A DNA stretch of 64,000 nt from Microbacterium stercoris (GTDB taxonomy: Bacteria > Actinomycetota > Actinomycetes > Actinomycetales > Microbacteriaceae), in the NCBI RefSeq assembly GCF_017592545.1, contig NZ_JAGFOA010000004.1, positions 124,001 through 188,000 on the forward strand, in the 5' to 3' direction. Made by a program: the position numbers and the translations under genes. The notes beneath the pieces are model-generated. The model made no database searches and was not told the origin of the DNA. It worked only from the letters and a program-made list of their open reading frames with translations. Shown here piece by piece: positions 28,833-38,387 of this stretch; the first letter of the stretch is position 1; each line of letters opens with the position of its first letter.

Positions 28833-30073
28833 CCGACCAGACCGCCGCCTGCGTCGCCGTCATCCCGGCACGGGGCGGATCCAAGGGAGTGCCGCGCAAG
28901 AACGTGCTGCCGGTGGGTGGCGTGCCGCTCGTCGTCCGGGCGGTGAACGCCGCGCGTGCCGCGCGCGGAATCGACATGGTCGTCGTCTCCACCGACGACG
29001 ACGAGATCGCCGCGCTCGCCCTCAGCGCCGGTGCGCGGGTGATCCGGCGTCCGGCCGAGATCGCGGGCGACACCGCCTCCAGCGAAGCGGCCGTGCTGCA
29101 CGCGCTCGATGCGCTCGAAGCCGACGGCGTGCGGCCCCGCGCGACGGCGTTCCTCCAGGCGACGTCGCCCTTCATCGACAGCAGCGCTCTCGCCGAAGCG
29201 GTGCGCCGGGTGATGGCCTCGGCGGCTGACAGTGTGTTCTCCGCCGTGCCGACCTATGGCTTCCTCTGGGAGCGCACGGCCGATGGCATGCGCGGCCTCG
29301 GGCATCACGAGGCCCATCGTCCCCGCCGCCAGGATCGCGAGCCGCATCACCAGGAGACCGGGGCGTTCTACGTGTTCGACACCGCGGGATTCCGCCGCGC
29401 GCGACACCGGTTCTTCGGACGCATCGACGCGGTGGAGGTGCCGGAGCTCGGCGCGATCGAGATCGATTCGCGATCCGAGCTGGACGCCGCGCGCGCTCTC
29501 GCCCCGCTGATCGATGTCGCGGGGGCGATCGATGTGGACGCGGTGGTCACCGACTTCGACGGCGTGCACACCGACGACACGGCCATCCTCCGGTCCGACG
29601 GCCTCGAGAGCGTGCGCGTCAGCCGCGCCGACGGCATGGGCGTGGGGCTCCTCCGCGAAGCGGGAGTGCCCGTCCTGATCCTGTCGACCGAGACGGATCC
29701 GGTCGTCGCGGCTCGCGCGCGCAAGCTGCGCGTGGAGGTGCGCCAGGGAGTCGAGGACAAAGCCGCCGTGCTGCGCGAGTGGGCGACCGTTAACGGGCTC
29801 GCTCTGGATCGGATCGCCTACGTCGGCAATGACGTGAACGACCTCGGGTGCCTCGACATCGTCGGCTGGCCCGTGGTGGTGCCCGAGGCGCACGCGGAGG
29901 TGCGCGCCCGTGCCCGGGTTGTGCTCGAGCGCCGCGGCGGCGACGGCGCGGTCCGCGACCTCGCGCGTCGTGTTCTGGCGGCACGCGCCGCCACCCCTCA
30001 GATCGTCCCCGCGTCGGCCGCCTCGGCCGCCGCGACATCCCTCGACACCAGCAACACCAGGAGGCAGTCATGA
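28829..30073 (+). CDS. neuA: CMP-N-acylneuraminate cytidylyltransferase fused to a HAD phosphatase
   Basis: A 414-residue two-domain protein. Residues 1-230 are a NeuA-type cytidylyltransferase (VIPARGGSKGVPRKNVL, FLQATSPFID, HQETGAFYVFD) that activates a nonulosonic acid with CTP. Residues about 237-390 are a KdsC-like HAD domain with DFDGVHTDD (both motif-I aspartates), STETD, a lysine in EDKAAVLREW and YVGNDVNDLG, so it appears catalytically complete. It may remove the 9-phosphate of the sugar acid before activation. The ATG overlaps the stop of the previous gene and its own stop overlaps the next start. Confidence 0.85.
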   Translation: MTDQTAACVAVIPARGGSKGVPRKNVLPVGGVPLVVRAVNAARAARGIDMVVVSTDDDEIAALALSAGARVIRRPAEIAGDTASSEAAVLHALDALEADGVRPRATAFLQATSPFIDSSALAEAVRRVMASAADSVFSAVPTYGFLWERTADGMRGLGHHEAHRPRRQDREPHHQETGAFYVFDTAGFRRARHRFFGRIDAVEVPELGAIEIDSRSELDAARALAPLIDVAGAIDVDAVVTDFDGVHTDDTAILRSDGLESVRVSRADGMGVGLLREAGVPVLILSTETDPVVAARARKLRVEVRQGVEDKAAVLREWATVNGLALDRIAYVGNDVNDLGCLDIVGWPVVVPEAHAEVRARARVVLERRGGDGAVRDLARRVLAARAATPQIVPASAASAAATSLDTSNTRRQS

Positions 30074-30942
30074 CCATCGAGATCGGATCGCGGAAGGTCG
30101 GCCCGGGCCAGCCCACGTACGTCATCGCGGAGATCGGGCTCAACCACAACGGCGACGTCGAGATCGCCAAGCGCCTCATCGACGTCGCCGCCGACGCGGG
30201 TGCCGACGCCGTGAAGTTCCAGAAGCGCACTCCCGAGATCGCGACCCCGGAGCACATGCGCGACGTGCCGCGGGAGACCCCGTGGGGGACGATGACCTAC
30301 CTCGAGTATCGCTACCGGGTGGAGTTCTCGCGCGAGCAGTACATCGAGGTGGGTGACTACGCCACGATGCGGGGGCTGCACTGGTTCGCCTCGCCGTGGG
30401 ACGTGCCCTCCGTGGAATTCCTCGAGAATCTGCGCGTGGTGGCCCACAAGGTCGCGTCGGCCTCGATCACGGACCTCGAGATGCTCGCCGCGCTGCGTGA
30501 GACGGGGAAGCCGATCATCCTGTCGACCGGCATGTCGACGATCGAGCAGATCGACCGCGCGGTGGCGGAGGTCGGCACCGAGAACCTCATCCTGATGCAC
30601 GCGACGTCGACGTATCCGATGGAGCCGGGCGAGGCCAACCTGCGGATGATCAACACGCTGCAGGCCCGTTTTCCGGGGGTGCCGGTGGGGTACTCGGGTC
30701 ACGAGCGGGGGCTGCAGATCTCCGCTGCGGCTGTCGCCCTCGGAGCCGTGGCCGTGGAGCGCCACATCACGCTCGACCGCACGATGTGGGGTTCCGACCA
30801 CGCGGCCTCGCTCGAGCCCACCGGTTTCGAGCACCTCGTGCGTGACATCCGCGTGATCGAGGAGGCCCTCGGTGACGGTGTGAAGCGCGTCTACGAGGGT
30901 GAGCTCGCGCCGCAGGCGAAGCTGCGACGCGTCCAGGCCTGA
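30070..30942 (+). CDS. neuB: NeuB-like N-acetylneuraminate synthase, short form
   Basis: Condenses PEP with an N-acetyl-hexosamine to give a nine-carbon sugar acid. The 290-residue product is the TIM-barrel part: YVIAEIGLNHNGDVEIAK, AVKFQKRTPE, VAHKVASASITDLEML, LSTGMSTIEQID, HATSTYPMEP and GYSGHERGLQ, ending RHITLDRTMWGSDHAASLEP. Typical NeuB is about 340-350 residues with a C-terminal antifreeze-like (SAF) domain that closes the active site of the partner subunit; that domain is missing. The ATG overlaps the neuA stop. No NeuC epimerase is in view. Confidence 0.85.
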   Translation: MTIEIGSRKVGPGQPTYVIAEIGLNHNGDVEIAKRLIDVAADAGADAVKFQKRTPEIATPEHMRDVPRETPWGTMTYLEYRYRVEFSREQYIEVGDYATMRGLHWFASPWDVPSVEFLENLRVVAHKVASASITDLEMLAALRETGKPIILSTGMSTIEQIDRAVAEVGTENLILMHATSTYPMEPGEANLRMINTLQARFPGVPVGYSGHERGLQISAAAVALGAVAVERHITLDRTMWGSDHAASLEPTGFEHLVRDIRVIEEALGDGVKRVYEGELAPQAKLRRVQA

Positions 30943-30945
30943 TCC

Positions 30946-32196
30946 GTGCGGATCCTCGGACTCGCCGAGTCGGACTCCTACCTCAAGTGGGCGGCGGCCC
31001 TGCTGGGCCGCGCCCCCTCGGGGTGGGAGACCCACCTGCGCGCGGTCCAGGGGGCGCTCGCCGTGAGCACGTCCCAGCTGCGCGCGGCGGTCGACGGCAC
31101 GCCGTTCACACCCGGTGACGTGACGCGCATCCATTTCGCGCGCGTCGCGGAGGAGGTGCGCAGGATGCGTCCGGACGCCGTGCTCGTCGCGGCGACCGGC
31201 CCCCTGGCGCGGCTGCTGATGGAGGCCGTCGCCCGGGTCGAGCCGCGTCCCGTGCTGGTGTCGGGCCTCCCGGGCATCTCGATCCCCGCCACCCGGCTGG
31301 CGCTCGACCGCCGCCATCAGGCGGATCTGATGATCCTGCACTCGACGCGCGAACTGCGGGAATTCGGGGCTCTCGCCGCGAAGCACGGGTGGGACCACCG
31401 CCTCGCGCTCAGCACTCTGCCGTTCGCCCAGGTGGCTCGGGCGGATCCTGCAGAGGGCGCGGCTCGCACCGACCTGGTGTTCGCGGCACAGGCGAAGGTG
31501 CCGCGCAGCGAAGGCGATCGCACGCGGATCGCACGCATGCTGGTGCGCGCCGCCCAGGCAGATCCGTCCCGGCGGGTCGTGCTGAAGCTGCGCGGACTCG
31601 CCGGCGAGCAGCAGACCCATCACGAGGATCTGCCGTACCCCGAGCTGCTCGCGCGCCTCGGATCCGTCCCCCCGAACCTCGTCGTCGCGACCGATCCGAT
31701 GGGGCGCGCGCTGCAGACGGCGCAGGGGCTGGTGACCGTGAGCTCCACCGCCGCGATCGAAGCGGTGACGCAGGGGGTGCCGGTGATCGCGCTGGATGCG
31801 TTCGGCGTGAGCGCACGGCTCATCAACACCGTCTTCGTAGGCAGCGGTCTCTTCGGCGACGAAGACGATGTGATCGCGCGCCGCTTCCGGACCCCCGACG
31901 CGGAGTGGCTCGCCGACAACTACTTCCACGACCCCTCCCAGGACGACTGGGCGGACGTGCTGATGGGGCTGGTGCGTCGACGGCGCGAAGGCAGCCTTCC
32001 GCGGCGTGACCCGCTGCCGCGCGGTGGCGGAGCCCTGCGCGAGGCATGGCACCGAAAGCGCGCGCTCGGCGACCACGACCGCTCGCTGGCCGGTGCCCTC
32101 GCCCTCGTGGTGGGAGTGCCGGCGCGCGCTGCCGTGCGCACGGCGCGGCGGGTGACGCGCAGGGTGCGTGCCGCGGCTTCCGACGCGGCGCGCTGA
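30946..32196 (+). CDS. Putative glycosyltransferase (DUF6716-like)
   Basis: A 416-residue protein that starts with GTG three bases after the neuB stop. MRILGLAESDSYLKWAAALL resembles the first strand of a GT-B fold. A central YPELLARLGSVPPNLVVATDP region and VSSTAAIEAVTQGVPVIALDAFGV look like the nucleotide-sugar half of glycan-processing GT-B enzymes. The C-terminus is a basic helix rich in Arg and Ala, possibly a membrane contact. I believe this matches DUF6716, found beside neuA/neuB genes in actinobacteria; the number is from memory. Confidence 0.65.
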   Translation: MRILGLAESDSYLKWAAALLGRAPSGWETHLRAVQGALAVSTSQLRAAVDGTPFTPGDVTRIHFARVAEEVRRMRPDAVLVAATGPLARLLMEAVARVEPRPVLVSGLPGISIPATRLALDRRHQADLMILHSTRELREFGALAAKHGWDHRLALSTLPFAQVARADPAEGAARTDLVFAAQAKVPRSEGDRTRIARMLVRAAQADPSRRVVLKLRGLAGEQQTHHEDLPYPELLARLGSVPPNLVVATDPMGRALQTAQGLVTVSSTAAIEAVTQGVPVIALDAFGVSARLINTVFVGSGLFGDEDDVIARRFRTPDAEWLADNYFHDPSQDDWADVLMGLVRRRREGSLPRRDPLPRGGGALREAWHRKRALGDHDRSLAGALALVVGVPARAAVRTARRVTRRVRAAASDAAR

Positions 32197-32209
32197 TCCT
32201 CGCGGCGGC

Positions 32210-33772
32210 ATGAACCTCCTCGCGCCGGGAGTCGGGCCCGGCTCGGACGGCGAGCGGCCGGGCGGACCGGGCGAGCCGCGCAGGCGGGGGCGAGCGGCGC
32301 GGGCGGCGCGGCTTCTGCGGGCGGTGTGCCTCTGGAGCGTTGCGCACCCGGCCGGATCGCTGTTCGTGCTCGCCATGGCCGTGCACCTGCCTGCGGCATG
32401 GGTGCCCTCCTACTGGTTCGACGAGGCCGCCACGCTCCAGCTGGCGCGACTCGACACGGTCGAGTTCGCGCGCTTCATCCAGAACCGGGACGCCGTCCAT
32501 GCCGTGTACGCCGCGTTTATGCACGTGTGGATCGGCGCGTTCGGCGAGTCGGAGCTCGCAACCCGCCTGCCGTCGGTCATCGCCACCGCGGTCGCGACGA
32601 GCGCGGTTCACCGGGTCGCGCTGCGCCTGGGGGCGGGCGTGCACGCCGCCCTCGCGTCCGCGCTGGTCTTCCTGCTCCTTCCGCGCGTGGCGCTGCAGTC
32701 GGCTGAGGCGCGCTCCTACGCGATCGCCACCGCCCTCCTTCTGATCGCGCTGCTGCTTCTCCTGCGGGCGGTGCACACCGCGTCGGCGACGGTCGCACGC
32801 GGAACGGCGTGGCTCGGCTATGTCGTGCTCGGTTCGCTGGCCGTCTGGACGTTCGTGTTCTCGGCCGCCGTGCTGCCTGCCTTCGCCGTCGTCATCGATC
32901 GTGCGCGCGATCCGGCAGCGGCTCGGGTCCGCCGTCTGACCGGCACCCTCGCGCCGGGAGTGGGCGCGCTGCCGCTGGTGGTGGTGCTCGCGGGACAGCG
33001 CGGCCAGGTTTCCTGGATCGCGCGCGAGCAGCTCGACGCCGCGAGCATCCTCGTCGATCCGATGTTCGGCGACGCGCCCGTCGTCGCCGTCCTCGTGACC
33101 GGGCTGATCGCGGCGCTGGCCCTGGCGCGCGTCCGCGGAGGCGGCGTGCGGAGCCGCGTGTGCGCCGGACTCGTGCTGTGGGCCACGCTCCTCCCGATCG
33201 GCCTGCTCGCGGCGACCGCAGCCGGATTGCCGCTGTTCGCGCCGCGGTACCTCACCGTGTGCGCGCCCGCGGTGGCCATCCTGTGCGGAACCGCGTGGAC
33301 GCGCCTGACCGTGCGCTATCCGGATCTGCGGCTGGCGATCGCCGTCGCGCTCGTCCTCTGTCTTGCCTCGGTGTCGTTCCTCGTGAGCACACGGGCCGCG
33401 ACCGCGAAGCAGGAGCTGGATCTGCGTGCCATCGCGCAGTTCTTCGAGCGCCATGGTTCGGAAGGCGAAGCCTTCCTGCTGGACCCGGGCGGCTCCGGTT
33501 CCGTGCAGCCGCGCGCGGCCCTGTCCGCGTACCCCGCTGCGTTCGAGGGGATGGTGGACGTCGCCCTTCGCCGTTCCCACGTGGAGCTGAGCACGTTCGT
33601 CGACGAGGTCGCGCTGCCGACGCCGTCGGATCTCGCGGAGATCGAGCGCATCTGGGTGGGGGAACGCGAGGTGGGAGTCTTCCGCAGGACACTCGTCGCA
33701 GCCGGCTTCCGAGAGCGGGTGCTCGACGAGATCAGCGGTGTGCGCGTCTCGGTCTGGGAACGTGCCGGGTGA
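32210..33772 (+). CDS. GT-C family membrane glycosyltransferase
   Basis: A 520-residue polytopic protein. After a basic cytoplasmic N-terminus it has about nine to eleven helices. The first extracytoplasmic loop carries WFDEAATLQLARL, the DE motif of lipid-linked-sugar-dependent GT-C enzymes. A soluble C-terminal domain of about 130 residues follows. It probably adds a sugar from a polyprenyl-phosphate donor on the outer face of the membrane. It closes the nonulosonate cluster 13 bases after the previous gene. Confidence 0.75.
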   Translation: MNLLAPGVGPGSDGERPGGPGEPRRRGRAARAARLLRAVCLWSVAHPAGSLFVLAMAVHLPAAWVPSYWFDEAATLQLARLDTVEFARFIQNRDAVHAVYAAFMHVWIGAFGESELATRLPSVIATAVATSAVHRVALRLGAGVHAALASALVFLLLPRVALQSAEARSYAIATALLLIALLLLLRAVHTASATVARGTAWLGYVVLGSLAVWTFVFSAAVLPAFAVVIDRARDPAAARVRRLTGTLAPGVGALPLVVVLAGQRGQVSWIAREQLDAASILVDPMFGDAPVVAVLVTGLIAALALARVRGGGVRSRVCAGLVLWATLLPIGLLAATAAGLPLFAPRYLTVCAPAVAILCGTAWTRLTVRYPDLRLAIAVALVLCLASVSFLVSTRAATAKQELDLRAIAQFFERHGSEGEAFLLDPGGSGSVQPRAALSAYPAAFEGMVDVALRRSHVELSTFVDEVALPTPSDLAEIERIWVGEREVGVFRRTLVAAGFRERVLDEISGVRVSVWERAG

Positions 33773-33804
33773 CCCGGCCGTGAGTGCGACCCGGCGGCCG
33801 CACG

Positions 33805-33810
33805 TAGGAT
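33805..33810 (+). promoter_or_regulatory. -10 element of gatCAB (leaderless)
   Basis: TAGGAT ends six bases before the gatC GTG. Confidence 0.65.
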
Positions 33811-33816
33811 TGACGG

Positions 33817-34116
33817 GTGTCTGAAATCACCCCTGATCTCGTGCGCCATCTCGGTGTGCTCGCCCGGATCCAGCTGAGCGACGAGGAGGTGACCCGTCTG
33901 ACCTCCGAGCTCGACGCCATCGTCGACAACATCGCGAAGGTCGCGCAGGTCGCCACCCCGGACGTGCCGGCGACGAGCCACCCGATCCCGATGCAGAACG
34001 TGTTCCGCCCCGACGAGGTGACGGAGACGCTCACGACGGCCCAGGCGCTGCAGAATGCGCCCGACGCCGATGGGTCGCGCTTCCGCGTGACCGCGATCCT
34101 GGGAGAAGAGCAGTGA
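33817..34116 (+). CDS. gatC: Asp-tRNA(Asn)/Glu-tRNA(Gln) amidotransferase subunit C
   Basis: Small subunit that stabilises GatA in the tRNA-dependent amidotransferase. The 99-residue product begins [23 protein letters not shown] and ends [11 protein letters not shown], the full family length. The GTG start is leaderless by position. The stop overlaps the gatA GTG. Confidence 0.95.
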   Translation: MSEITPDLVRHLGVLARIQLSDEEVTRLTSELDAIVDNIAKVAQVATPDVPATSHPIPMQNVFRPDEVTETLTTAQALQNAPDADGSRFRVTAILGEEQ

Positions 34117-35627
34117 CCGACATCACGCGCCTGAGCGCGGCTGACCTCGCCGACAAGCTCGCCTCGCGCGAGATCTCGAGCGTCGAGGCCACGCGGGCCC
34201 ACCTCGACCGCATCGCGGCCGTGGACGGCGACGTCCACGCCTTCCTGCACGTCTCCGACCGCGCCCTCGACGCGGCGGCCGAGATCGACCGCCGTCGCGC
34301 GGCTCGCGAGGACCTGGGCCCCGTGGCCGGCGTCCCGCTGGCGATCAAGGACGTGCTCGTCACCACCGACATGCCCTCCACCTCGGGCTCCAAGATCCTC
34401 GAGGGCTACATGTCGCCCTTCGACGCCACGGTCGTCGCGCGCTCGCGCGCCGCGGGTCTCGTGCCCCTCGGCAAGACGAACATGGACGAGTTCGCCATGG
34501 GCTCGTCGACCGAGCACTCGGCCTACGGTCCCACGCGCAACCCGTGGGACCTCGACCGCATCCCCGGCGGCTCGGGTGGCGGATCGGCCGCGGCCGTCGC
34601 CGCGTTCGAGGCGCCGCTCGCCCTCGGCTCGGACACCGGCGGATCCATCCGTCAGCCCGCGCACGTGACCGGCACGGTCGGCGTCAAGCCGACCTACGGC
34701 GGCGTCAGCCGCTACGGAGCGATCGCGCTGGCCTCCAGCCTCGATCAGGTGGGTCCCGTCACGCGCACGGTGCTCGACTCGGGCCTGCTGCACGACGTCA
34801 TCGCCGGTCACGACATCCACGACGCCACGTCGATCCCCGACGCGTGGCCGTCGTTCGCCGACGCCGCCCGTGAGGGCGCGCGCGGTGATGTGCTCAAGGG
34901 CCTGAAGGTGGGCGTCGTCAAGGAGCTGCCGGACAGCGACTTCCAGCCCGGCGTCGCCGCCGCGTTCCGCGACTCGCTCGCGAAGATGGAGGCGCAGGGA
35001 GCGGAGATCGTCGAGATCAGCGCCCCGCACTTCGAGTACGCGGTCGCCGCCTACTACCTGATCCTCCCGGCGGAGGCATCGAGCAACCTCGCGAAGTTCG
35101 ACTCGGTGCGGTTCGGCATGCGACTCGACGTGCCCGGCGGCACGGTCGAGGACGTGATGTCGGCGACGCGCGACGCGGGTTTCGGTCCCGAGGTCAAGCG
35201 CCGCATCATCCTGGGCACCTACGCGCTGTCGGCGGGCTACTACGACGCGTACTACGGCTCCGCGCAGAAGGTGCGCACGCTGATCCAGCGCGACTTCGAC
35301 CAGGCGTTCGCGCAGGTGGATGTCATCGCGACGCCGACGGCGCCGACCACCGCCTTCAAGCTGGGGGAGAAGATCGACGATCCGCTGTCGATGTACCTCA
35401 ACGACCTCACGACGATCCCGGCGAACCTCGCGGGTGTGCCCGGCATCTCGCTGCCCGTGGGTCTCGCGCCCGAGGACGGCCTGCCGGTGGGCATCCAGTT
35501 CCTGGCCCCCGCCCGTGAGGACGCGCGCCTGTACCGGGTAGGAGCAGCGCTCGAGGCGCTGTTCGTCGACGAGTGGGGCGGTCTCCTGCTGGACCGCGCC
35601 CCCGAGCTGAAGGGTGGGGCCCGCTGA
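34113..35627 (+). CDS. gatA: Asp-tRNA(Asn)/Glu-tRNA(Gln) amidotransferase subunit A
   Basis: Amidase-signature subunit that releases ammonia from glutamine. The 504-residue product has the Ser-cisSer-Lys triad: the lysine in [13 protein letters not shown] and the serines in [15 protein letters not shown] and [12 protein letters not shown]. The GTG follows GGGAGAAGAG inside gatC and overlaps its stop. The gatB start shares one base with its stop, so the three subunits are coupled. Confidence 0.97.
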   Translation: MTDITRLSAADLADKLASREISSVEATRAHLDRIAAVDGDVHAFLHVSDRALDAAAEIDRRRAAREDLGPVAGVPLAIKDVLVTTDMPSTSGSKILEGYMSPFDATVVARSRAAGLVPLGKTNMDEFAMGSSTEHSAYGPTRNPWDLDRIPGGSGGGSAAAVAAFEAPLALGSDTGGSIRQPAHVTGTVGVKPTYGGVSRYGAIALASSLDQVGPVTRTVLDSGLLHDVIAGHDIHDATSIPDAWPSFADAAREGARGDVLKGLKVGVVKELPDSDFQPGVAAAFRDSLAKMEAQGAEIVEISAPHFEYAVAAYYLILPAEASSNLAKFDSVRFGMRLDVPGGTVEDVMSATRDAGFGPEVKRRIILGTYALSAGYYDAYYGSAQKVRTLIQRDFDQAFAQVDVIATPTAPTTAFKLGEKIDDPLSMYLNDLTTIPANLAGVPGISLPVGLAPEDGLPVGIQFLAPAREDARLYRVGAALEALFVDEWGGLLLDRAPELKGGAR

Positions 35628-37150
35628 TGGCCGGCGCCAAGCTGATGGACTTCGACAAGGCGCTCGAGCTGTTCGAGCCCGTGATCGGTCTCGAGGTCCA
35701 CGTCGAGCTCAACACCAAGACGAAGATGTTCTCGTCGGCGGCCAACCCGGCCAACTCGGCGAACCACGACGCCGAGCCCAACATGCTCGTCGCTCCGGTC
35801 GACATGGGCCTGCCCGGCTCGATGCCGACGGTGAACGCCGAGGCGATCCGCTCGTCGATCAGCCTGGGTCTCGCGCTGAACTGCTCGATCGCGCCCTCGA
35901 GCCGCTTCGCGCGGAAGAACTACTTCTACCCGGACCTCGGCAAGAACTACCAGATCAGCCAGTACGACGAGCCGATCGCCTTCGAGGGATCCGTCGAGAT
36001 CGAGTTGTCCGACGGCGAGATCATCACGATCCCGATCGAGCGCGCGCACATGGAGGAGGACGCGGGCAAGCTCACGCACGTCGGCGGCTCCACCGGCCGT
36101 ATCCAGGGCGCCGAGTACTCGCTCGTCGACTACAACCGCGCCGGCGTGCCGCTCGTCGAGATCGTCACGAAGCCGATCTTCGGCACCGAGGGCCGCGCGC
36201 CCGAGGTGGCCAAGGCGTACCTCGCCACCATCCGCGACATCGCGATCTCGCTCGGCATCTCCGAGGCCCGTATGGAGCGGGGCAACCTGCGCTGCGATGC
36301 GAACGTCTCGCTCCGCCCGCGCGGCGCCGAGAAGCTCGGCACGCGCACGGAGACGAAGAACGTCAACTCGATGCGATCCGTCGAGCGCGCCGTACGCTAC
36401 GAGATCCAGCGCCAGGCGGCCATCCTGGCCGACGGTGGCACGATCACGCAGGAGACGCGTCACTGGCACGAGGACACCGGCGAGACCTCGCCCGGGCGCC
36501 CGAAGTCCGACGCCGACGACTACCGCTACTTCCCGGAGCCCGACCTGCTGCCCGTGCAGCCGAGCCTCGAGCTGATCGAGGAGCTGCGCGCTGCGCTGCC
36601 TGAGCAGCCGGTCGCACGTCGTCGCCGGCTGAAGGCGGACTGGGGCTTCGGCGACATCGACTTCCAGGGGGTTGTGAACGCGGGACTGCTCAACGAGGTC
36701 GAGGCGACCATCGCGGCAGGTGCCACGCCGACGGCGGCGCGCAAGTGGTGGACGGGCGAGATCTCACGCATCGCCAACGCCGAGGGCCGCGAGGCTGCCG
36801 AGCTCGTCACGCCGCAGCAGGTCGCCGACCTGCAGAAGCTCGTCGATGCCGGCACGCTCAATGACAAGCTCGCCCGTCAGGTGCTCGAGGGCGTCATCGC
36901 GGGCGAAGGCACGCCGCAGGAGGTCGTGGACGCCCGCGGCCTGGCCGTCGTCTCCGACGACGGCGCGCTCATCGCCGCCATCGACGACGCGCTGGCCGCC
37001 CAGCCCGACGTGCTGGCGAAGATCAAGGACGGCAAGGTCCAGGCGGCGGGCGCGGTCATCGGCGCGGTCATGAAGGCCATGAAGGGTCAGGCCGATGCCG
37101 CTCGCGTGCGCGAACTCGTGCTGGAGCGCGCCGGTGCGGAAGGAGCGTAG
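35627..37150 (+). CDS. gatB: Asp-tRNA(Asn)/Glu-tRNA(Gln) amidotransferase subunit B
   Basis: Kinase subunit that phosphorylates the mischarged aminoacyl-tRNA. The 507-residue product has [15 protein letters not shown], the [20 protein letters not shown] box, [10 protein letters not shown] and the C-terminal YqeY-like helical domain ending [10 protein letters not shown]. Presence of GatCAB implies indirect synthesis of Gln-tRNA(Gln) and/or Asn-tRNA(Asn). Confidence 0.97.
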   Translation: MAGAKLMDFDKALELFEPVIGLEVHVELNTKTKMFSSAANPANSANHDAEPNMLVAPVDMGLPGSMPTVNAEAIRSSISLGLALNCSIAPSSRFARKNYFYPDLGKNYQISQYDEPIAFEGSVEIELSDGEIITIPIERAHMEEDAGKLTHVGGSTGRIQGAEYSLVDYNRAGVPLVEIVTKPIFGTEGRAPEVAKAYLATIRDIAISLGISEARMERGNLRCDANVSLRPRGAEKLGTRTETKNVNSMRSVERAVRYEIQRQAAILADGGTITQETRHWHEDTGETSPGRPKSDADDYRYFPEPDLLPVQPSLELIEELRAALPEQPVARRRRLKADWGFGDIDFQGVVNAGLLNEVEATIAAGATPTAARKWWTGEISRIANAEGREAAELVTPQQVADLQKLVDAGTLNDKLARQVLEGVIAGEGTPQEVVDARGLAVVSDDGALIAAIDDALAAQPDVLAKIKDGKVQAAGAVIGAVMKAMKGQADAARVRELVLERAGAEGA

Positions 37151-37180
37151 ACGACGTCTGGAGCGCGCCCCGCAGGCGTG

Positions 37181-38341
37181 ATGTCGTTGTCCGGCCGAGG
37201 CCGGTCCGCGTGGCTCGCAGCCGCGCTGGCCGGCCTCGTCCTCGTCCTGGGTGCGCCGCAGGGAGCGACCGCGTCCGCGACGGCCGAAGCGGCCCCCGCG
37301 ACCCGAGGGGAGGTCGCTGCCGCTCTCGCCGAGGAGATCGTCGACGACCTGTCGATCGAGGAGCGGGCCGCCACGGTGGTGATGGGGTCGACCGCGGGGA
37401 CGGACCCGAGCACGCTCGCCTCCTATCTCCACGACGGCGGGCTCGGCGGGTTCATCTTGATGGGCTCGAACGTGCCGCCATCGGAGCCCGCGCTGCGCGC
37501 GCTCACGAACGCGATGCATGGGGACGCGGACGCGCTGCCGCCGCTGCTCGCCACCGATCAGGAGGGCGGGATCGTCTCCCGCCTTCGATGGGACGACGGG
37601 CCGGCGGGCGCCGCACTGCAGGCACTGCCACCCGCGAAGACCGAGGCCGCGTTCGAGGCGCGTGGCCGGCTGCTCGAGCGCGGCGGCGTCGATGTGAACT
37701 TCGGGATCGTCGCGGATGTCGGCACCGCGACCAGCGGGTTCATCCGCTCGCGCACTCTCGGAGCGGACGCGACGTCGGCCGCGGAGCGCGTCGCGGCGGC
37801 GGTGGAAGGCGAGCGACACCACGTGCTCTCGACCCTCAAGCACTTTCCCGGCCATGGCGCCGCCGCGGGCGACTCCCACCACACGATCCCGCAGACCGAC
37901 ATGGGTCTCGACGAGTGGCGGGCGAGTCATGCTCCGCCGTTCGCGGCGGGCATCGACTCGGGGGCGGAGCTTGTGATGAGCGGCCACCTGCGCTTCACCG
38001 ACGTATCGGAGGAGCCGGCCTCCCTCTCTCCGGAGTGGTACGACATCCTGCGCGACGAGCTCGGGTTCGAGGGTGTCGCCGTCACGGACGACCTCGGGAT
38101 GCTGCTGGCATCGGGGGAACGGAAGTACGCCGATCCGGTGCGCAACGCCGTGATGGCGATCTCCGCGGGCGCAGATCTGGCACTGATGGTCGCCGGATCG
38201 GATGTGGCCACGGCACGGGCGATGGCCGCGGGCATCGCATCCGAGGTCGAACCCGCCCGGCTGGAGGAGGCGGCGACTCGGGTCGTGACGCTGCGAGTGC
38301 TGGCATCGGGTCTCCTCGACGATCCCGTCTTCGAGGACTGA
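37181..38341 (+). CDS. Secreted glycoside hydrolase family 3 (NagZ-like)
   Basis: A 386-residue exported protein. After a signal peptide (about 1-35, ending QGATASA) comes a GH3 N-terminal barrel with ATDQEGGIVSR, KHFPGHGAAAGDSHHT (the NagZ His/Asp loop) and the nucleophile aspartate in GVAVTDDLGM. NagZ-type enzymes remove N-acetylglucosamine from cell-wall fragments. Export is typical for Gram-positive members. A GTG three bases before the ATG is an equal alternative start. Confidence 0.85.
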   Translation: MSLSGRGRSAWLAAALAGLVLVLGAPQGATASATAEAAPATRGEVAAALAEEIVDDLSIEERAATVVMGSTAGTDPSTLASYLHDGGLGGFILMGSNVPPSEPALRALTNAMHGDADALPPLLATDQEGGIVSRLRWDDGPAGAALQALPPAKTEAAFEARGRLLERGGVDVNFGIVADVGTATSGFIRSRTLGADATSAAERVAAAVEGERHHVLSTLKHFPGHGAAAGDSHHTIPQTDMGLDEWRASHAPPFAAGIDSGAELVMSGHLRFTDVSEEPASLSPEWYDILRDELGFEGVAVTDDLGMLLASGERKYADPVRNAVMAISAGADLALMVAGSDVATARAMAAGIASEVEPARLEEAATRVVTLRVLASGLLDDPVFED

Positions 38342-38375
38342 GCCCGTCGCGGACCGCGATGTCGGCGGTGCCGGA

Positions 38376-38381
38376 GACAAT
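38376..38381 (+). promoter_or_regulatory. Possible -10 of dinB (leaderless)
   Basis: GACAAT, weaker than TANNNT, ends six bases before the dinB ATG. Confidence 0.4.
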
Positions 38382-38387
38382 GGAGAC

